64,000 nt of DNA, taken from Aminobacter sp039907765 (GTDB lineage Bacteria; Pseudomonadota; Alphaproteobacteria; Rhizobiales; Rhizobiaceae). Numbering within the stretch: the first letter of the stretch is position 1; every line of letters starts with the position of its first letter. The translations under genes and the position numbers were made by a program. The DNA is taken from assembly GCF_039907765.1 (NCBI RefSeq), contig NZ_JARDJI010000003.1:248001-312000 (forward strand), read 5' to 3'. The notes beneath the pieces are model-generated. The model was not told the origin of the DNA. It did not search any database and was given only the letters and a program-made list of their open reading frames with translations. Below are positions 34,770 to 43,724 of this stretch, one piece after another.

Positions 34770-37171
34770 CTCCGGAGCGCGCCGCCGGACTGCTTCTTGA
34801 CGTTGTCGACGATCTTGGCCGCAAGCGCCTCGAAATCCTGGTCGGTCAGCGTCTTTTCGACCGGCTGGATGGTGACCTCGATGGCGACCGACTTCTTGCC
34901 CTCGCCGAGCGCAGCGCCCTCGAAGACGTCGAAGACGGAAACGCCGGTGATGAGCTTCTTGTCGGCGCCAAGGGCGGCGCGGGTCAGCGTGCCGGCCTCG
35001 ACGGCCTTGTCGACGACGAAGGCGAAGTCGCGCTTGACCGCCTGGAACGGCGACAGTTCGAGCCTAGGCTTGGTCTTGGTCGGCTTGGCCTTGGGCTCGG
35101 GGATGGCATCGACATAGACCTCGAAGCCGCAGAGCGGGCCCGACACGTCGAGGCCTTCGAGCGTATTCGGGTGGAACTCGCCGAAGGTGCCGAGCACGAC
35201 CTTGGGGCCGAGCTTGATCACACCCGAGCGGCCCGGGTGGTACCAGGCGGGAGCGCCGGTCTCGATCTGCAGGCGGTCGACCGGTGCGCCACAGGCTTCG
35301 AGTGCCGCGATCGCGTCGGCCTTGGCGTCGAACACGCCGACATTGCCCGCATTGCCCGACCAGTTGCGGCCAGAACCTTCAAGCTTGGCGGTGCCGCGAC
35401 GGACGCCGGCGGCGACGCGACGCTGGCCCTCGGCCGTGTCGTTCTCATAGGTGCCGGAGACCTCGAACAGGGCGACGTCGCCCAGGCCACGGTCCGCGTT
35501 GCGCTGGGCAGCCGCCATCAGTCCGGGCAGCAGCGATGGACGCATGTCCGACATGTCTGATGCGATCGGGTTCGACAGCTTCAGGCTCTCCTGGCCGCCG
35601 CCGAACAGCTCGGCGTGCCTGGCCGGGATGAACGACCAGGTGACGGCCTCCATCATGCCGCGCACGGCGAGCGCGCGCCGCGCCGAGCGGGTGCGGATCT
35701 GCAGCGTGGTCAGGATCTTGCCGTTGACGGCGTCATGCGCGCCGAGCGGCTGCGGCGCGATGTTGTCGACGCCGTGGATGCGCATGACCTCTTCGACCAG
35801 GTCGGCCTTGCCGTCGACATCGGGACGCCAGGACGGCACCGAAACGTCGACGACATCGCCACTGCCCACGACACCGAAGCCGAGGCGGGTCAGGATATCG
35901 AGGCTCTCGGCCTTATCGACCTCGATGCCGGTCAGGCGCTTGACCTCGCTGAGCGGGAAGGAGACGACCTTCGGCTCATGGCCGGCGTAGCCGACGACAT
36001 CGGTCTTCGTCGGCTGGCCGCCGCAGAGCTCCAGCACCAGCTTCGTCGCCAGCTCGACGCCCGGAACCATGAATTCGGGGTCGACGCCGCGCTCGAAGCG
36101 GTAGCGCGCATCGGTGATAATGCCGAGCGTGCGGCCGGTGCGGGCGACGTTGAGCGGCGCCCAGAGAGCGGACTCGATCAGCACGTCGGTAGTGTTCTCG
36201 TCGCAGCCCGAATGCTCGCCGCCCATGACGCCGGCGATGGATTCGACGCCGTTGGCGTCGGCGATGACGCACATCTCCGATGTCAGCGCATATTCGCGGC
36301 CGTCGAGCGCCAGCACCTTGTCGCCTTCGCGGCCACGGCGGACCACCAGGTTGCCGGCGACCTTCCTGGCGTCGAAGACATGCAGCGGGCGGCCGCGGTC
36401 GAAGGTGACGTAGTTGGTGATGTCGACCAGCGTGTTGATGGGGCGCAGGCCGATGGCCAGCAGGCGCTGCTGCATCCACTTGGGCGAGGGGCCGTTCCTG
36501 ACGCCGCGCACCAGGCGTAGCGCGAAGCCCGGGCAGAGCTCCGGCGCCTCGATCGACACCTTGACCGGGCAGTCGCCTTCGCCGGCGATGGCTGCGACCG
36601 CGCCGTCCTTGAGCGTGCCGAGGCCGGAGGCCGCCAGATCGCGGGCGATGCCATGGACGCTGGTGGCGTCGGGACGGTTCGGCGTCAGGTTGATCTCGAT
36701 GACCGGGTCGTCGAGATGGGCGTAGGCGGCGTAGGACGTACCCACGGGCGCATCGGCCGGCAGGTCGATGATGCCGTTGTGCTCGTCCGACAGCTGCAGC
36801 TCGCGCTCGGAGCACATCATGCCGTGGCTTTCGACACCGCGGATCTTGCCGACCGACAGGGTGACATCGATGCCGGGAACGTAGGCGCCGGGGGCTGCGA
36901 AGGCACCGATCAGGCCGGCGCGCGCGTTGGGCGCACCGCAGACGACCTGGACGGGGTTGCCCGTCCCGGTGTCGACGGTCAGCACCTGCAGCTTGTCGGC
37001 GTCCGGGTGACGGCTCGCCGTTAGCACCTTGGCGATGACGAAGGGCTTGAGCGCCGCCTTGTCGTCGACCGACTCGACTTCGAGGCCGATCGAGGTCAAC
37101 CGCTCGACGATCTGGTCGAGCGTGGCGTCGGTATCGAGGTGATCCTTGAGCCAAGAGAGCGTGAATTTCAT
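34766..37171 (-). CDS. pheT: Phenylalanyl-tRNA synthetase beta subunit
   Basis: 801 residues, full bacterial PheT: EMAP-II-like tRNA-binding domain (about 40-150), B3/B4 editing domain, B5, central catalytic-like core, and C-terminal anticodon-binding FDX-ACB domain (from about 705, SPFQAVKRDFAFVVD). Forms the (alpha-beta)2 enzyme with PheS. Its ATG overlaps the stop of the ASCH gene by four bases. Confidence 0.98.
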   Translation of the reverse strand: MKFTLSWLKDHLDTDATLDQIVERLTSIGLEVESVDDKAALKPFVIAKVLTASRHPDADKLQVLTVDTGTGNPVQVVCGAPNARAGLIGAFAAPGAYVPGIDVTLSVGKIRGVESHGMMCSERELQLSDEHNGIIDLPADAPVGTSYAAYAHLDDPVIEINLTPNRPDATSVHGIARDLAASGLGTLKDGAVAAIAGEGDCPVKVSIEAPELCPGFALRLVRGVRNGPSPKWMQQRLLAIGLRPINTLVDITNYVTFDRGRPLHVFDARKVAGNLVVRRGREGDKVLALDGREYALTSEMCVIADANGVESIAGVMGGEHSGCDENTTDVLIESALWAPLNVARTGRTLGIITDARYRFERGVDPEFMVPGVELATKLVLELCGGQPTKTDVVGYAGHEPKVVSFPLSEVKRLTGIEVDKAESLDILTRLGFGVVGSGDVVDVSVPSWRPDVDGKADLVEEVMRIHGVDNIAPQPLGAHDAVNGKILTTLQIRTRSARRALAVRGMMEAVTWSFIPARHAELFGGGQESLKLSNPIASDMSDMRPSLLPGLMAAAQRNADRGLGDVALFEVSGTYENDTAEGQRRVAAGVRRGTAKLEGSGRNWSGNAGNVGVFDAKADAIAALEACGAPVDRLQIETGAPAWYHPGRSGVIKLGPKVVLGTFGEFHPNTLEGLDVSGPLCGFEVYVDAIPEPKAKPTKTKPRLELSPFQAVKRDFAFVVDKAVEAGTLTRAALGADKKLITGVSVFDVFEGAALGEGKKSVAIEVTIQPVEKTLTDQDFEALAAKIVDNVKKQSGGALRS

Positions 37172-37599
37172 GGGTTCACTCGTTTCGTGTCGTTGCGGTC
37201 GAGCACTTCCACCAGCCGGAACCGCTCACAAACCAAAATCATGTCAGGCGAAAAGCCGCCATTGCGGGCGAAATAGGCCTCGTGGGCATCACGCCAGTAT
37301 TCGTAGGACAGGTCGCCCTCGCCTTCCGCGGCAGCAAACTCGGCATCGACCTCGTCGAAGCGACGCTGGATCGCCTCGACGGTTTCGATGACGGCGGCGC
37401 GGCGACCCTCACCGTCGAGCACGACATCCCTGCGGCCGACCTCCGGCACCGGCTCGGCACCGCCATAGTCGCGCAAGGCGCCGCAGGTCGCGGTCTTCTT
37501 GCCCGACAGCACCAGCGCCAGAAGCTCATCCGCGAGCTCCGGGGTGTCGCCGAAAGCGAAGGTCACCGCACCGGCATATCGGTCGGCGGCCTGGGTCAT
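37168..37599 (-). CDS. ASCH-domain protein between pheS and pheT
   Basis: 143 residues, PUA-like ASCH fold: LALVLSGKKTATCGALRDY has the conserved GKKT-type motif, then DVVLDGEGRRAAVIET and a C-terminal region DLSYEYWRDAHEAYFARNGG...LVCERFRLVEVL. Some ASCH proteins of this size bind or cut RNA (a Zymomonas member is reported to be a ribonuclease); others act on modified nucleosides. Both ends overlap the neighbours (ATGA with pheS and pheT), so it is translated inside the pheST operon. Exact role unknown. Confidence 0.85.
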   Translation of the reverse strand: MTQAADRYAGAVTFAFGDTPELADELLALVLSGKKTATCGALRDYGGAEPVPEVGRRDVVLDGEGRRAAVIETVEAIQRRFDEVDAEFAAAEGEGDLSYEYWRDAHEAYFARNGGFSPDMILVCERFRLVEVLDRNDTKRVNP

Positions 37600-38693
37600 G
37601 CGCTCAGGCCACCGAACAGGGTCGGCATGTCGAGCGGGCGGAAACCGTAGTGCTGCAGCCAGCGGACATCGGCGTCGAAGAAGGCGCGCAGGTCCGGCAT
37701 GCCATATTTCAGCATGGCTATGCGGTCGATGCCCATGCCCCAGGCAAAGCCCTGGTACTCGTCCGGATCGAGCCCGCCGAAGCGCAGCACGTTGGGGTGC
37801 ACCATGCCGCAGCCGAGGATCTCCATCCAGTCGTTGCCTTCGCCGAAACGTACTTCGCCGGGACGCGAGCGATCGCACTGGATGTCGACCTCGAGGCTCG
37901 GCTCGGTGAACGGGAAGAAGGACGGACGGAAGCGCATCTTGACCGAGGGCACCTCGAAGAACGCCTTGCAGAATTCCTCCAGCACCCACTTCATGTTGGC
38001 GATGTTGGCGGTCTTGTCGATCACCAGACCCTCGACCTGATGGAACATCGGCGAGTGCGTCGCGTCCGAATCCTGGCGATAGGTCTTGCCCGGGATGACG
38101 ATGCGGATCGGCGGCTTCTGCGTCTCCATGGTGCGGATCTGCACCGGCGAGGTGTGGGTGCGCAAAAGCTTGCGCTCGCCGCTCTCGACGGGCGGGAAGA
38201 AGAAGGTGTCGTGCATCTCGCGCGCCGGATGGCCTTCGGGGAAGTTCAGCGCGGTGAAATTGTAGTGGTCGGTCTCGACATCGGGACCTTCGGCGATCGA
38301 GAAACCGAGGTCGCCGAAGATCGCGGCGATCTCGTCGATCACCTGGCTGATCGGGTGGATACGGCCGCGCTCGGCCGGCGACTGGCGCACCGGCAAGGTG
38401 ACGTCGACTGTCTCGGCGGCGAGGCGGGCGGTGATCGCCACATCGCGAAGTTCGCCCTTGCGGGCGGCGAGCGCGTCGGTGACGCGGTTCTTGAGCCCGT
38501 TGATGGCGGGGCCCTTGGTCTGGCGCTCCTCGGGGCTCATGCCGCCGAGGGTCTTCAGCATTTCCGAGACCGAGCCCTTCTTGCCAAGGGCGGCGACGCG
38601 CACCGCCTCGATCGCCTGCTCGTCGGCGGCGGAGGCGATTTCTGCCAGAAGCGATGCTTCGAGCAATCCTAGATCGTGGCTGCTGGCGTTCAT
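37596..38693 (-). CDS. pheS: Phenylalanyl-tRNA synthetase alpha subunit
   Basis: 365 residues. N-terminal coiled-coil arm (about 1-90) then class II aaRS catalytic domain with motif 2 RTHTSPVQIRTME, motif 3 near GMGIDRIAMLKYGM and the phenylalanine pocket. First gene of pheS-ASCH-pheT, downstream of a terminator that ends the rplT transcript. Confidence 0.98.
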   Translation of the reverse strand: MNASSHDLGLLEASLLAEIASAADEQAIEAVRVAALGKKGSVSEMLKTLGGMSPEERQTKGPAINGLKNRVTDALAARKGELRDVAITARLAAETVDVTLPVRQSPAERGRIHPISQVIDEIAAIFGDLGFSIAEGPDVETDHYNFTALNFPEGHPAREMHDTFFFPPVESGERKLLRTHTSPVQIRTMETQKPPIRIVIPGKTYRQDSDATHSPMFHQVEGLVIDKTANIANMKWVLEEFCKAFFEVPSVKMRFRPSFFPFTEPSLEVDIQCDRSRPGEVRFGEGNDWMEILGCGMVHPNVLRFGGLDPDEYQGFAWGMGIDRIAMLKYGMPDLRAFFDADVRWLQHYGFRPLDMPTLFGGLSA

Positions 38694-38763
38694 GAACGAA
38701 CCTATTCGAAACGGCGGATCATCGCGTTCTCGGCGGACAATCCACCTTCAGTTGACTTGCGGC

Positions 38764-38804
38764 CTAAAAGAAAAAACCCGCGCTAGCCCTGCCAGCGCGG
38801 GTTT
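38764..38804 (-). terminator. Terminator between rplT and pheS
   Basis: On the minus strand AAACCCGCGCT and AGCGCGGGTTT make an 11-bp stem (38794-38804 with 38774-38784) with a 9-base loop, followed by TTTCTTTT. It could end the ribosomal-protein transcript or act as an attenuator in front of pheS. Confidence 0.85.
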
Positions 38805-38843
38805 CCCAAATCACAATGCAGAAAGCTTGGGAAGCGCTGGTCT

Positions 38844-39245
38844 TTACGCGACAGCGCTTTCAAAAGCGTTCGGGGTGGTGTTCTTGAGGTACTCAAGAGC
38901 GACCTTGGCCTTGGCGACGAGAGCGGCGAAAGCCTGCGGCTCGTGGATGGCCATATCGGAGAGGATCTTGCGATCGATCTCGATGTTCGCCTTGTTCAGG
39001 CCGTCGATGAAGCGGCCGTAGGTCAGGCCATGCTCGCGAACGGCGGCGTTGATGCGCTGGACCCACAGGGCGCGGAAGTTGCGCTTGCGGTTCTTGCGGT
39101 CGCGATAGGCGTACTGCTTCGACTTCTCCACCGCCTGCTTGGCAATGCGGATGGTGTTCTTGCGGCGGCCGTAGAAACCCTTGGCCTGCTCGAGAACCTT
39201 CTTGTGCTTGGCGTGGGCGGTTACGCCCCTTTTGACGCGTGCCAT
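38844..39245 (-). CDS. rplT: 50S ribosomal protein L20
   Basis: 133 residues with the family start ARVKRGVTAHAKHKKVLEQAKGFYGRRK... and INAAVREHGLTYGRFIDGL. Binds 23S rRNA early in assembly and, in E. coli, represses its own operon. AAGGAG ribosome site before ATG. 30 bases after rpmI. Confidence 0.98.
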   Translation of the reverse strand: MARVKRGVTAHAKHKKVLEQAKGFYGRRKNTIRIAKQAVEKSKQYAYRDRKNRKRNFRALWVQRINAAVREHGLTYGRFIDGLNKANIEIDRKILSDMAIHEPQAFAALVAKAKVALEYLKNTTPNAFESAVA

Positions 39246-39275
39246 GTCATGATCTCCTTAAAACGCTGGCCGGGC

Positions 39276-39479
39276 TCAGAGGCCGTTCGGCAGAAAATTC
39301 TTGATGACCTTCTTGGCATCCGGTTCAGCCAGAACCATCGTGCCGCGGGCATCGCGAATGAACTTGTTGGTGCGCTTGATCATGCCATGACGCTTGCCAG
39401 CGGCCTGCGCCAGGACCTTGCCAGTGCCGGTTACCTTGAACCGCTTCTTGGCAGCCGATTTGGTCTTCATCTTGGGCAT
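39276..39479 (-). CDS. rpmI: 50S ribosomal protein L35
   Basis: 67 residues starting PKMKTKSAAKKRFKVTGTGK. ATG 39479 with CGGAG 7 bases before it; an in-frame ATG at 39539 would extend the protein into the leader and is rejected. Co-transcribed with rplT. A promoter and hairpin leader are visible upstream. Confidence 0.97.
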   Translation of the reverse strand: MPKMKTKSAAKKRFKVTGTGKVLAQAAGKRHGMIKRTNKFIRDARGTMVLAEPDAKKVIKNFLPNGL

Positions 39480-39580
39480 TTTGCTACTCCGTTCTTCGGG
39501 AATCCCGCAGCACCCGGAGGTGCCTCGAAATCCCTTCATGTTGTTGTTTTCAGGCCGACCAAAGCCCGAAAAGCAAATGA

Positions 39581-39610
39581 AACCGCCACGGCATGCCCTG
39601 CCGGGCGGTT
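39581..39610 (-). promoter_or_regulatory. Hairpin in the rpmI-rplT leader
   Basis: Arms AACCGCC-CGGCA and TGCCG-T-GGCGGTT form a 12-bp stem with one bulged base and a 5-base loop on the minus strand, followed by TCATTTGCTTTT. It begins within a few bases of the predicted transcription start, so it may be a regulatory leader structure or a terminator of an upstream transcript. Confidence 0.5.
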
Positions 39611-39622
39611 CTGGGACGCGGC

Positions 39623-39651
39623 TATATACGCGGAAGTTCGACGCAGCGCAA
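39623..39651 (-). promoter_or_regulatory. Predicted promoter of rpmI-rplT
   Basis: Minus strand TTGCGC (39651-39646), 17 bases, TATATA (39628-39623). Predicted start near 39616, giving a leader of about 137 bases to the rpmI ATG. Confidence 0.6.
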
Positions 39652-39689
39652 CACCCAGAAAGGGCCGCAAGCGCAATGAATCCGCGGCC

Positions 39690-40316
39690 TCAGGGGAGGC
39701 GAAACAGTACCGGCAGCGCGCCGGTGATCTGGGCATGGTCGATCAGCTCGAACACCGGCAGCGCCACCAGGAAGACGAGTCCGTCCAGCAGCGTGTTGAG
39801 CAGGAGCTTCGGCCTGAAGCTTCCCGTATCGCCCTCCCGGTAGAGCGACAGCTTCGGCCAGAAGCGGGGCACGCGAGCGAGGTAGCTCTGGTATTCGGCG
39901 CCGAATTCGGAAGCGAGATAACGCTCCTCGCGCCGGATGACGACGTGGAAGGCGCCTGCGCACAAAAGCGCAAAGCCGATGGTGGCGACGATGGACCCCA
40001 TCTGGGCGCCGACGCCGGCCGCGGCAAGTGTCGAGAACACGTAGAGCGGATTGCGGGTCACCGAATAGGGGCCGCCGGTCACCACTTCGTCCGACTTGCG
40101 ACCGCCGATGTAGAGCGTGCACCAGAGACGCCCGACGACACCCAGGAAGATCATCAGGATGCCCAGCATCTCCACGACCTCGTGGAACGTGGTGTCGGGC
40201 GGGAAGGAGGACTGGCCGAAGAGCAATGCCGCGAACATCGCGACGACCATCACCGCAAGCACGAGCCTGCGCATGCGCTGGTAATGCCCCAGCCCGTTCC
40301 TGTTCCGTGAATTCAT
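39690..40316 (-). CDS. Isoprenylcysteine-carboxyl-methyltransferase-like membrane protein
   Basis: 208 residues, four or five transmembrane segments. The conserved SAM-binding part GGPYSVTRNPLYV, the following helix, and the pattern EERYLASEFGAEYQSYLARVPR are the ICMT/PEMT family hallmarks. Family members methylate isoprenylcysteine or lipids, or have unknown substrates in bacteria. It sits between infC and rpmI, breaking the usual infC-rpmI-rplT run. ATG 40316. Confidence 0.85.
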   Translation of the reverse strand: MNSRNRNGLGHYQRMRRLVLAVMVVAMFAALLFGQSSFPPDTTFHEVVEMLGILMIFLGVVGRLWCTLYIGGRKSDEVVTGGPYSVTRNPLYVFSTLAAAGVGAQMGSIVATIGFALLCAGAFHVVIRREERYLASEFGAEYQSYLARVPRFWPKLSLYREGDTGSFRPKLLLNTLLDGLVFLVALPVFELIDHAQITGALPVLFRLP

Positions 40317-40416
40317 GCCAACCCAAACGCGAGCGGCCCGCCTGAAAGGCCCGGCCGCTAGGCGCCCCACCATGCAAGGATATGCCGGCCCCGGCTCATG
40401 CCGGGGCATTGCGGCA

Positions 40417-40953
40417 TCAGCGTGGCGCCAGCACCATCATCATCTGGCGACCTTCGAGCTTGGGCTCGGCTTCGACCTTGGCAATCGTTGCGACTTCCTC
40501 ACGGACCTTGTTGAGGAGCTGCATGCCGAGTTCCATATGCGCCATCTCGCGGCCGCGGAAGCGCAGCGTCAGCTTGACCTTGTCGCCTTCCTCGAAGAAG
40601 CGGCGCACCGCCTTCATCTTCACCTCGTAGTCGTGGCTGTCGATGTTCGGGCGCATCTTGATCTCCTTGATCTCGATGACCCGCTGGTTCTTGCGCGCTT
40701 CGGCCGCCTTCTTCTGGTTGGCGTATTTCAGCTTGCCGAGGTCGAGGATCTTGACGACGGGCGGCGTGGCATTGGGGGAAATTTCGACGAGGTCGAGGCC
40801 GGCCTCTTCGGCAGCCAGGAGCGCTTCGTTGATGGAGACGTCGCCGCGGTTCTGGCCGTCGGCGTCGATGAGCTGGACCCGGGGAACCCGGATGTCGCGG
40901 TTGGAGCGCGGGCCGTCCTTGGTGGGCGCGGCTGCTTTAAAAGGTCTGCGAAT
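40417..40953 (-). CDS. infC: Translation initiation factor IF-3
   Basis: 178 residues: N-domain RVPRVQLIDADGQNRGDVS and C-domain VKMKAVRRFFEEGDKVKLTLRFRGREMAH. Prevents premature subunit joining and checks start codons. Translation most likely begins at ATT (40953-40951), reading RRPFKAAAPTKDGPRSNRD next, because GAGGAG lies 9 bases before it and no ATG/GTG/TTG lies at that position. An ATT or similar start that IF-3 itself discriminates against is the known autoregulation. Confidence 0.93.
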   Translation of the reverse strand: MRRPFKAAAPTKDGPRSNRDIRVPRVQLIDADGQNRGDVSINEALLAAEEAGLDLVEISPNATPPVVKILDLGKLKYANQKKAAEARKNQRVIEIKEIKMRPNIDSHDYEVKMKAVRRFFEEGDKVKLTLRFRGREMAHMELGMQLLNKVREEVATIAKVEAEPKLEGRQMMMVLAPR

Positions 40954-41152
40954 GGTCGTGGTCTCCTCGAGCCATTGACGTTCGATGGGTTTCGGACGCG
41001 CCAATGTGGGTAGCGCGCGGGCGATGTCAATAGCACAGCAATCACAACAAATCACCAGCAACTGTGTATGCGGACTGCGCCAAACGAAGGTTTTTGGCGA
41101 GACTGTTCGCCATAGCCGAGCTATGCCACAAGTCCGGCCAAGGGGATCCGAC

Positions 41153-41929
41153 ATGACCGCAAGTGCTCCAGCCTTCATCGAAGTCGACGGCAAACGCATC
41201 GCCTACCGCAGGCAGCCCGGCAAGGCGCCGGGCCTCGTCTGGCTCGGCGGCTACAAGTCCGACATGCTGGGCACCAAGGCCGAGACGCTGGCCGGCTGGG
41301 CTGCGGGCGAAGGGCGGAGCTTCCTGCGCCACGACTATTCCGGTCACGGCGAAAGCGGCGGCGCATTCGCCGACGGCACGATCTCGAAATGGCTGGCCGA
41401 AAGCCTCGCCGTGTTCCGCAAATTCACCGAAGGCCCGCAGGTGCTGGTCGGCTCGTCGATGGGCGCATGGATTGCGTTGCGCATGAACGAGGAACTCAAC
41501 AAAGCGGGCGAGGGCGAGCGGGTCGCGGGGCTGGTGCTGCTGGCACCGGCGCCGGACTTCACCGTCGAGCTGGTGGAGCCGCAGCTGACCGACGCGCAGC
41601 GCCTGGAGCTGGCCGAGAAGGGTTATTTCGAGGAGCCGTCGGAGTATTCGCCCGAGCCCTACATCTACACCCGCGCGCTGATCGAGGATGGTCGCCAGAA
41701 CCTCGTCATGACCGCTCCTATCCACACCCATTGTCCCGTCCACATCATCCAGGGGCTGGCCGACCCCGACGTGCCGCACAGCCACGCGCTGAAGCTGATG
41801 AGCCTTTTGCCCGCCGACGACGCGACGCTGTCCTTGGTGCCCGCCGGCGACCACCGCCTGTCGCGGCCTGAGGACCTCGAGCTGATGACCCGCGCGGTTG
41901 GCGAAACCATCGCAAGGGCGGCGGGCTGA
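41153..41929 (+). CDS. Alpha/beta hydrolase
   Basis: 258 residues. Nucleophile elbow GSSMGAW near residue 102, early strand LVWLGGYKSDM, oxyanion-side RHDYSGHGESGG, and C-terminal acid/base LADPDVP and GDHRLSR complete the triad. Likely an esterase or acyl hydrolase; no substrate can be assigned. ATG 41153 follows AGGGGA. Its TGA shares one base with the ATG of the BenE gene. Confidence 0.88.
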   Translation: MTASAPAFIEVDGKRIAYRRQPGKAPGLVWLGGYKSDMLGTKAETLAGWAAGEGRSFLRHDYSGHGESGGAFADGTISKWLAESLAVFRKFTEGPQVLVGSSMGAWIALRMNEELNKAGEGERVAGLVLLAPAPDFTVELVEPQLTDAQRLELAEKGYFEEPSEYSPEPYIYTRALIEDGRQNLVMTAPIHTHCPVHIIQGLADPDVPHSHALKLMSLLPADDATLSLVPAGDHRLSRPEDLELMTRAVGETIARAAG

Positions 41930-43113
41930 TGCGCGCCTCGATCCCGATCTCGGCCTTCGTCGCGGCGATCGTCGGCTTCGGCGGCACGCTCGCCATCATC
42001 ATCGCCGCGGCGAACGCGGTGGGAGCGACGCACATACAGACGGCGAGCTGGGTCACCGCCATCTGCCTCGCCATGGCCTTCGAGACGGCCTGGCTGTCAT
42101 GGCGGACCAAGATGCCGGTCATCTCCGCCTGGTCGACGCCGGGTGCGGCGCTGATCGCCGCCAGCAGCGGCTTTTCCATCGGCGAGGCTGTCGGCGCCTT
42201 CCTGGTCGCCGGCGCGCTGCTGGTGCTGACCGGCCTCATCAAGCCGCTGACGCAGCTGATCTCGCGCATCCCGGCCTCGGTGGCCTCGGGCATGCTCGCC
42301 GGCATCGTCGTCACCTTCGCCATCAACGCCGCCAAGACGGTGCCGTCCGACCCCTGGCTGATCGTGCCGCTGATCGCCGCCTTCTTCCTGATCCGGCTCT
42401 ACAATCCGGCGCTGTCGGTGCTGGTGGTCCTGGTCGGCGGCGGGCTTGCCGCATTCCTCACCGGCCGCGTCGGCAGCCTGCCGGCGCCGGAGCTTTCTAC
42501 GCTGACGCTGATCATGCCCGAATTGAGCCTAGCCGCCATCTTCGGCCTGGCACTGCCGCTCTACCTCGTCACCATGGCCTCGCAGAACCTTTCGGGTCTG
42601 GCCGTGCTGCGCGCCGCCGGCTACCACCCCGAACCCGCCCCGCTGATCGGGGTGACCGGGCTGTTCTCGATCCTGTCGGCGCCCTTCGGCGCCTCGACCA
42701 CCAACCTGGCGGCGATCTCGGCGGCGATCTGCACCGGCCCGGACGTGCATCCCGACATGGCCGAGCGCTGGAAGACGGGGCCGTTCTACGCGCTGGCCTA
42801 TCTGGTATTCGCCGCCTTCGGCGCCTCGCTGGTGGCAATCTTCGCAGTGCTGCCGCCGAGCCTGATCGTGCTGGTGGCGGGGCTGGCGCTGATGGCTTCG
42901 CTCGCCAATGCGCTGGCGATCGCGCTCAAGGACGACCACCACCGCATGGCGGCAACGACGGCCTTCGTGGTTACCGCATCCGGGCTCACCCTGTTCGGCG
43001 TTGGCTCGGCGTTCTGGGGGCTCGTCGCGGGGCTGGTGGTGCTGGTCCTGGAGAACCTCAAAAAAGGATCGCCTTTCCAGAGCCTTGTCCGGTTTTGGAC
43101 GACGCCGTCTTGA
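41929..43113 (+). CDS. benE: BenE family transporter (benzoate/H+ symporter-like)
   Basis: 394 residues with about 12 transmembrane helices. Family landmarks: AWSTPGAALIAASSG (about residues 67-81) and FGASTTNLAAISAAICTGPD (about 250-270). Benzoate is the founding substrate; others in the family carry different aromatic acids or purines, so specificity is open. Translationally coupled to the preceding hydrolase (TGATG). Confidence 0.9.
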   Translation: MRASIPISAFVAAIVGFGGTLAIIIAAANAVGATHIQTASWVTAICLAMAFETAWLSWRTKMPVISAWSTPGAALIAASSGFSIGEAVGAFLVAGALLVLTGLIKPLTQLISRIPASVASGMLAGIVVTFAINAAKTVPSDPWLIVPLIAAFFLIRLYNPALSVLVVLVGGGLAAFLTGRVGSLPAPELSTLTLIMPELSLAAIFGLALPLYLVTMASQNLSGLAVLRAAGYHPEPAPLIGVTGLFSILSAPFGASTTNLAAISAAICTGPDVHPDMAERWKTGPFYALAYLVFAAFGASLVAIFAVLPPSLIVLVAGLALMASLANALAIALKDDHHRMAATTAFVVTASGLTLFGVGSAFWGLVAGLVVLVLENLKKGSPFQSLVRFWTTPS

Positions 43114-43190
43114 ATCGCCATTTTTGCCATCCCATGTCGATTGGAGCAGCTTTTTCCCCGGCTGCCTCGAACAAAGGAACGGCAATCTAG

Positions 43191-43631
43191 ATGACCACGA
43201 CTGCACTGATCCGTCCGGCTTGGACGCCGGCAACCATCGCGTTGATGGTGATCGGCTTCATGGTGTTCTGGCCGCTCGGCCTCGCCATGCTTGCCTACAT
43301 CATCTGGGGCGACCGGCTTGACGGCTTCAAGCGTGACGTGAACCGCGCGACGGACGGCGTCTTCGCCGGCTGCCGCCGGGCTTCCTACCGGGCCACCGCC
43401 CGGACCGGCAACGTCGCCTTCGACGACTGGCGCGAGAAGGAACTCGAGCGCCTCAACGAGGAGCGCCGCAAGCTGGACGAGATGCGCGACGAATTCGACG
43501 CCTATGCCCGCGAACTGCGCCGGGCCAAGGACCAGGACGAGTTCGACCGCTTCATGGCGAACCGCAACAAGCCGACCGCGCCCACGGTCACGCCCAAGAA
43601 GGGCGGCAAGTCCGGCCTGCTCGACGACTGA
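43191..43631 (+). CDS. DUF2852 family membrane protein
   Basis: 146 residues: one transmembrane helix (about 14-40, TIALMVIGFMVFWPLGLAML) followed by a charged coiled-coil-like region (residues 80-122, rich in Glu/Arg/Lys). Family restricted to alphaproteobacteria, function unknown. Ends with a basic GGKSGLLDD tail. Confidence 0.88.
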   Translation: MTTTALIRPAWTPATIALMVIGFMVFWPLGLAMLAYIIWGDRLDGFKRDVNRATDGVFAGCRRASYRATARTGNVAFDDWREKELERLNEERRKLDEMRDEFDAYARELRRAKDQDEFDRFMANRNKPTAPTVTPKKGGKSGLLDD

Positions 43632-43724
43632 GGCAACGCCTCGACGATGAACGCCAACGGCGCCGTGAACGCGGCGCCGTTTTCTATTGCGCCCAATTCC
43701 CTCGAATCATCTAGTCTCGCGCCC

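Noticed and set aside
38737..38746. AATCCACCTT near pheS, matching the motif repeated in the tRNA element
   Set aside because: Single 10-base match far from the element, expected by chance.
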